Notes under the pieces: model-generated
What the model saw: the letters and a program-made list of their open reading frames with translations, nothing else
The model's database searches: none
Told to the model about the DNA's origin: nothing
Assembly: GCA_002391525.1 (NCBI GenBank)
Contig: DGFE01000118.1
Span: 837 to 17,455 of the forward strand
Reading direction: 5' to 3'
DNA length: 16,619 nt
From: Competibacteraceae bacterium UBA3908
Lineage (GTDB): Bacteria; Pseudomonadota; Gammaproteobacteria; Competibacterales; Competibacteraceae
In this document: one piece after another, positions 12,543 to 16,619 of the stretch
Layout: each line of letters begins with the position of its first letter
Numbering within the stretch: position 1 is the stretch's first letter
Translations under genes and position numbers: made by a program

Positions 12543-14414
12543 GTGGAAAGCAACGATTCCATCATCTTTCGCAGCGGCCTGATCATGAGCGGCATCGTGC
12601 TGCTGGCGCTGCTGAGCATGATCAGCTCGGTGTTCATCGCCGAATCCAGCAAGGGCGACGCCACCGCGATCAATCTGGCCGGTTCGCTGCGCATGCAGTC
12701 CTACCGCATCGCCACCCGCCTGCAGCCACCCGACCGTCATGCGGTCCGCCCCTATCCCGAAGCGGTTCGCGAAATCGATGATTTCGAGCGCCGGCTGAAC
12801 GAGTTGCGGCGGACCGGCGCGATCACGCCGGCGGAAGGCGACCTGCGCAACCAGACGCTCCGAATGATCGAATCGTTCTGGGGCGACACCCTGAAACCGG
12901 TTCTGCAAGCGTCCGCGGCGGGCGACCCTTCGTCCACCACCTATCTGAGCCAGGTCGACGATTTCGTCGCCAGGCTGGACGCCTTCGTCAAGCTGTTGGA
13001 ACAGAATACCGAGGCCAAGATTCTGCTGTTGCGGCTGGCGCAGGGCATCGCCCTGTTCCTGATCCTGGTGTTGATCTTCGCCGCGATGTACCAACTGCAT
13101 ACCAGCGTGGTGGCACCGTTGCGCGATCTGGTGGAACTGGCGCGCAAGGTCGGGACCGGCGATCTGTCGGCGCGCGCCAGCCACGTCGGCAGCGACGAAT
13201 TGGGCGTGCTGGGGCAGGCTTTCAACCTGATGGCGGCCGATCTGTCGACGATGTACGCCGATCTCGAAGCGCGGGTCGAACAGCAAACGCAGGCGCTGCG
13301 GATCAGCAACCGCTCGCTGGAGCTGCTGTATCACACGGCCAGAACCCTCGGCGAGGCGACGCCGGACGAAGCGACCTACCGGGCGCTGATGGCGGAAATC
13401 GAAAAGCTGACCGGCATGGGATCGGTCACGCTGTGCCTGATTCATCCCGACACGCATCAGGCCACCCACGTCTTCTCGGCCCGACCGCGCTCGACGGCCG
13501 TCCCCCCATTCTGCACCCGGCCCGACTGCGACGCCTGCCTGGGCGACGGCGCCACCCATGCGCTGGATGGCGGCAACGAGGTCTTCTCGATCCCGGTCAA
13601 GGACCAGGAGCAGTGGTTCGGCGTTCTGATGGTCCGCAATCCCGGTCTGGAATCGGTCGCCGCCTGGCAACTGCCGCTACTGGAAGCGGTAGCCCGCCAC
13701 ATCGCCGCCGCCCTGCGGGCCACCGAACAGACCGAGCACCGGCGGCGGCTGGCGTTGCTGGAAGAACGCAACGCCATCGCCCGCGAGTTGCACGATTCGC
13801 TCGCGCAAGCGCTGTCCTATCTCAAGATCCAGATCAGCCGCCTGCACCTGCTGTTGGGCGGGGTGGAAACCGCACCGGAGGCGCGCGGCATCGTCGTCGA
13901 GCTGCGCGAGGGGCTGAACAACGCCTATCGCCAACTGCGCGAGCTGATCGGCGCCTTCCGTTTGAAAATGGACCATCTGCGGCTGGAAGACAGCCTGGCC
14001 GAAGTCGTGCGGGAATTCAGCCACCGCGGCCAACTGCCTATCGAACTGGACTGCGCCGGCTGGCGGTGCGCACTCGGCCCCAACGAACAGATTCACGTCA
14101 TGCAGATCGTCCGCGAAGCGCTGCACAACGCCGTGAAGCACGCCCGCGCCAGCCGCATTCTGGTTCGGCTGCATGGTCTCGACGACGGCGAGGCGGTCAT
14201 CGACATCGGCGACGACGGCATCGGCCTGCCAGCCAACCCGGCGCGCGACAACCATTTCGGTCTCAACATCATGCGCGAACGGGCCCACCATCTGGGCGGC
14301 GCCCTGCACCTGCAATCCTCGCCCGCCGGTGGCCTGCGGGTGCAATTGCGCTTCATGCCCGCCGCCTGTCGGACGACCCCGCCCGGACTCGGGCGGGAGG
14401 CGCGATATGCCTGA
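12543..14414 (+). CDS. narX: NarX-type nitrate/nitrite sensor histidine kinase
   Basis: 623 residues, similar in size to E. coli NarX (598). Two membrane helices (about 13-33 and 164-184) flank a periplasmic sensor domain that begins with the nitrate-binding P-box INLAGSLRMQSYRI (43-56). A HAMP linker (about 186-240) and a GAF-like central region follow, with a cysteine group C324-x4-C329-x2-C332. The HPK7 dimerisation segment holds RELHDS (His417), and the ATPase domain has REALHNAVKHA (Asn529) and IGDDGIGL. It phosphorylates NarL in response to nitrate and nitrite. The start is GTG 12543 with GGGGAG about nine bases upstream; ATG at residue 15 would cut into the first helix. The stop overlaps narL by eight bases. 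No nitrate reductase or narK lies in the window. Confidence 0.93.
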   Translation: MESNDSIIFRSGLIMSGIVLLALLSMISSVFIAESSKGDATAINLAGSLRMQSYRIATRLQPPDRHAVRPYPEAVREIDDFERRLNELRRTGAITPAEGDLRNQTLRMIESFWGDTLKPVLQASAAGDPSSTTYLSQVDDFVARLDAFVKLLEQNTEAKILLLRLAQGIALFLILVLIFAAMYQLHTSVVAPLRDLVELARKVGTGDLSARASHVGSDELGVLGQAFNLMAADLSTMYADLEARVEQQTQALRISNRSLELLYHTARTLGEATPDEATYRALMAEIEKLTGMGSVTLCLIHPDTHQATHVFSARPRSTAVPPFCTRPDCDACLGDGATHALDGGNEVFSIPVKDQEQWFGVLMVRNPGLESVAAWQLPLLEAVARHIAAALRATEQTEHRRRLALLEERNAIARELHDSLAQALSYLKIQISRLHLLLGGVETAPEARGIVVELREGLNNAYRQLRELIGAFRLKMDHLRLEDSLAEVVREFSHRGQLPIELDCAGWRCALGPNEQIHVMQIVREALHNAVKHARASRILVRLHGLDDGEAVIDIGDDGIGLPANPARDNHFGLNIMRERAHHLGGALHLQSSPAGGLRVQLRFMPAACRTTPPGLGREARYA

Positions 14415-15057
14415 CGACGCGCAGACCATCCTGGTCATCGACGATCACCCCCTGATGCGCAAGGGCATCGTGCAACTCATCGCCATGGAAAACTCCCTGC
14501 GGCTGGTCGGCGAGGCTGGCGATGGCCAGCAAGGATTGGCACTGGCCCGCCAACTGCGGCCGGACCTGATTCTGCTCGATCTGAACATGCGCGGCATGAG
14601 CGGCCAGGAACTGCTCAGGACCCTCAAGGCCGAGGACCACGACGCCCGGGTGATCATTCTGACCGTTTCCGACAGCGAGGAGGATGTGGTGGAGGCGCTG
14701 CGGGCCGGCGCCGACGGCTACCTGCTCAAGGACATGGAGCCGGAGGACGTGTTGCACAGCCTGCGGGCGGCGGCGCAAGGCCGGATGGCGCTTGGCGAGC
14801 GGGTCGCGGCGATCCTGGCCGACGCCCTGCGCCACGAGACCGCGGCCAGACCGGCGGTCAGCGCCCGACTGACCGAGCGGGAACGGGAAATCCTCTCGCA
14901 CATCGCCGCCGGCCACAGCAACAAGCTGATCGCCCGCGAGTTGAAGATCACCGAGGGCACGGTGAAAGTGCATGTCAAGCACCTGCTGCGCAAGCTCGAT
15001 CTGGGCTCGCGGGTCGAAGCGGCGGTGTGGGCGGTCCGGCAGGGATTTCGACAATAA
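14407..15057 (+). CDS. narL: NarL-type response regulator
   Basis: 216 residues, the same length as E. coli NarL. Receiver domain 1-125: acidic pair Asp12-Asp13, phosphoacceptor Asp58 in LILLDLNMRGMSG, Thr86 and Lys108 in YLLKDMEPED. LuxR-type helix-turn-helix about 155-210: LTEREREILSHIAAG, IARELKITEGTVKVHVKH, and SRVEAAVWA near the end, which matches the NarL C-terminus closely. Phosphorylated NarL activates nitrate respiration genes and represses alternative electron acceptor genes. Start ATG 14407 has GGGAGG at five to six bases and overlaps narX, so the pair is translationally coupled. Confidence 0.95.
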   Translation: MPDDAQTILVIDDHPLMRKGIVQLIAMENSLRLVGEAGDGQQGLALARQLRPDLILLDLNMRGMSGQELLRTLKAEDHDARVIILTVSDSEEDVVEALRAGADGYLLKDMEPEDVLHSLRAAAQGRMALGERVAAILADALRHETAARPAVSARLTEREREILSHIAAGHSNKLIARELKITEGTVKVHVKHLLRKLDLGSRVEAAVWAVRQGFRQ

Positions 15058-15058
15058 G

Positions 15059-15079
15059 GATTCGCCCCTCTCGCGAATC
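15059..15079. other. Hairpin after narL
   Basis: GATTCGC (15059-15065) and GCGAATC (15073-15079) are exact complements around a 7-base pyrimidine loop, starting two bases past the narL stop. No T-run follows, so it is a weak or Rho-assisted end of the narXL transcript. The remaining 100 bases before the next gene show no clear promoter beyond a lone TATAGT near 15137. Confidence 0.4.
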
Positions 15080-15180
15080 GGGCCAGTCCGGAAAGGCGCG
15101 CGACCGTCGCCGGCGTACAGTCGGCGGATAGTGGAGTATAGTTAAGTGGGCATCAAGAAAAACGCGACGAGAACCCCACC

Positions 15181-16619
15181 ATGCCGTTCGTTGATAAAAT
15201 CGAGGAAGCGGTCATCGGCAAACCCCGCGACCCGCTCCACCCGGAAGCCCGCCGGAACCACATCGCCCTGGTCGCCTTCCTGGCCTGGATCAGCCTCGGT
15301 GCCGACGGTCTGTCCTCCATCTGCTACGGCCCCGAGGCGGCGTTCCTGGCGCTGGGCCAATACACCCATCTCGGCCTGTACCTGGCCGCCGCCACCTTCC
15401 TGACCGTGTTCATCATCGCCCTGGCCTACAACCAGGTGATCGAGCTGTTCCCATCCGGCGGCGGCGGCTACAAGGTTGCCACCCAATTGCTGGGGCCGCG
15501 CGCCGGCCTGGTCTCGGGCGCGGCGCTGCTGGTCGATTACGTGCTGACCATCGCCATCTCCATCGCCGCGGGCGTGGATGCGCTGTTCAGCCTGCTGTCG
15601 CCAGCCGCCCAGCCTTACAAACTGATGACCGAAATCGCGCTGGGCGTCGTCCTGATGGCGCTCAACCTGCGGGGCATGAAGGAATCGATCAGGGTATTGC
15701 TGCCGATCTTCCTCGGTTTCGTACTCACCCACGCTTTCCTGATCGTCTACGGCATCGTCGCGCACGCCGAGGGCCTGCCCCATCTGATCCCGGACACCAT
15801 CAAGGAAACCGAGCAACTGACCCAGCAGATGGGTTGGGTGTTCGCGGTATCGCTGTTCCTGCGGGCCTATTCGCTGGGCGGCGGCACCTACACCGGCCTG
15901 GAAGCGGTCTCCAACAACGTCAACATGCTGAGCGAACCGCGGGTCCGTACCGGCCAGTACACGATGTTCTACATGGCCGCCTCGCTCAGCTTCACCGCCG
16001 GCGGCATCATTCTGCTGTATCTGCTCTGGAACGTGCAGTACCTGCCCCATCAGACCCTGAACGCGGCCACCTTCGGCGCCATCATCGACAGCTGGCGGTT
16101 CGACCCGGCCATCGGCCACGCCTTGCTGGCGGTGGTGCTGGCGCTGGAGGCGGGACTGCTGTTCGTCGCCTGCAACACCGGCTTCCTGGGTGGACCCTCG
16201 ATGCTGGCGAACATGGCGGTGGATTCCTGGGTGCCGCGCCAGTTCCGCAATCTGTCGGGCCGGCTGGTCACCCAGAACGGCATCTTCCTGATGGGGCTGG
16301 GCGCCATCGGCATCCTGCTGTGGACCGACGGCAACGTGTCGGTGCTGGTGGTGCTGTACAGCATCAACGTGTTCCTCACGTTTTCGCTGTCGCTGCTCGG
16401 ACTGTGCCGGCACTGGTGGAGCAGCCGCTACGACGAGGCCAATTGGAAGCCGCGCCTGCTGCTGTCGCTGCTCGGCTTTCTGGTCGCCGGCGGCATCCTG
16501 GTGGTGACGGTGGTGGAGAAATTCACCGAGGGTGGCTGGCTGACGCTGCTGACCACCGGTCTGATCATCGGTTTGTGCGTGGCGATCAAGAGCCACTACG
16601 AGCAAGTCCGCCAGCAGTT
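15181..16619 (+). CDS. APC-superfamily permease, KimA-like, 3' end outside the window
   Basis: The frame is open from ATG 15181 to the window edge (479 residues, no stop). A cytoplasmic N-terminus (MPFVDKIEEAVIGKPRDPLH) leads into the first helix, WISLGADGLSSICYGPEAAF, comparable to the unwound substrate-binding helix of KimA/YdaO (DALSSVAY-type) and other APC carriers. Then come LFPSGGGGYKVATQLLG, GAALLVDYVLTIAISIAAGVD, ALNLRGMKES and GTYTGLEAVSNNV, all typical of the superfamily. At least ten membrane helices are visible. KimA proteins import K+ with protons, while relatives carry amino acids, and the substrate cannot be fixed from sequence. Family members of about 600-700 residues suggest roughly a quarter to a third is missing. 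It follows narL by 123 bases, probably with its own promoter. Confidence 0.85.
   Translation, partial: MPFVDKIEEAVIGKPRDPLHPEARRNHIALVAFLAWISLGADGLSSICYGPEAAFLALGQYTHLGLYLAAATFLTVFIIALAYNQVIELFPSGGGGYKVATQLLGPRAGLVSGAALLVDYVLTIAISIAAGVDALFSLLSPAAQPYKLMTEIALGVVLMALNLRGMKESIRVLLPIFLGFVLTHAFLIVYGIVAHAEGLPHLIPDTIKETEQLTQQMGWVFAVSLFLRAYSLGGGTYTGLEAVSNNVNMLSEPRVRTGQYTMFYMAASLSFTAGGIILLYLLWNVQYLPHQTLNAATFGAIIDSWRFDPAIGHALLAVVLALEAGLLFVACNTGFLGGPSMLANMAVDSWVPRQFRNLSGRLVTQNGIFLMGLGAIGILLWTDGNVSVLVVLYSINVFLTFSLSLLGLCRHWWSSRYDEANWKPRLLLSLLGFLVAGGILVVTVVEKFTEGGWLTLLTTGLIIGLCVAIKSHYEQVRQQ

Noticed and set aside
15142..16605. A 487-codon open frame on the minus strand opposite the APC permease
   Set aside because: Same Gln/His/Arg-rich antisense signature; the plus strand gives coherent membrane helices.
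1..16619. Canonical chromosomal parS (TGTTTCACGTGAAACA-like)
   Set aside because: I saw no match by eye, including the flanks of parAB; the ParB here probably recognises a different site.

Overview
The window is high-GC (apart from one AT-rich island) and tightly packed, and looks like a gammaproteobacterium. The basis for this is an E. coli-type NarX/NarL pair, a SYLF-type lipoprotein, a YcgJ/Fels-1-like secreted protein and a GntP permease. A Competibacter-like lineage is only a guess. No rRNA, tRNA, transposase or CRISPR array was seen. Both ends cut through genes.

Layout. (1) 1-2000, mostly minus strand: a truncated SYLF lipoprotein, two small uncharacterised genes (one with four evenly spaced Cys), a probably frameshifted small secreted-protein gene on the plus strand, and a secreted protein with two YcgJ-like C-x6-C modules separated by a Gly-rich repeat linker. 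(2) 2083-4352, plus strand: a plasmid-type partition operon, parA (with N-terminal DNA-binding domain) and parB, overlapping by 4 bases and preceded by inverted repeats. (3) 4361-4655: a conspicuous AT-rich island (about 24% GC by hand count over 4381-4490) holding a well-formed sigma70-like promoter that points into a rho-independent terminator about 75 bases away. This is a candidate small RNA or the 3' end of the par locus. It is followed by a perfect 11-bp inverted repeat. (4) 4656-5984, minus: a GntP-family gluconate/organic-acid permease. (5) 6167-11627, minus: a complete seven-gene Mrp/Mnh multisubunit cation/proton antiporter operon in canonical order A-B-C-D-E-F-G. Nearly all its genes are coupled by 4-base overlaps. 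(6) 11855-12338, plus, divergent from mrpA: a promoter, a palindrome, a 59-aa ribbon-helix-helix regulator and a 56-aa unknown protein. (7) 12543-15057, plus: narX-narL nitrate/nitrite two-component system, overlapping by 8 bases. (8) 15181 to the end, plus: the first 479 residues of an APC-superfamily permease resembling the KimA group.

How it fits together: Mrp (Na+/H+ exchange), GntP (proton-coupled uptake) and the APC/KimA-like carrier are all ion or solute transporters, and NarXL senses respiratory electron acceptors, so the right two thirds look like ordinary physiology. The parAB operon, its AT-rich flank and the small ribbon-helix-helix gene are of a type usual on plasmids or integrated elements. 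The replicon may therefore be a large plasmid or secondary replicon, or the chromosome with an integrated partition locus. The best candidates for something new are the AT-rich island with its putative small RNA, the small RHH operon facing the Mrp operon, the four-Cys protein and the two-module Gly-rich secreted protein.
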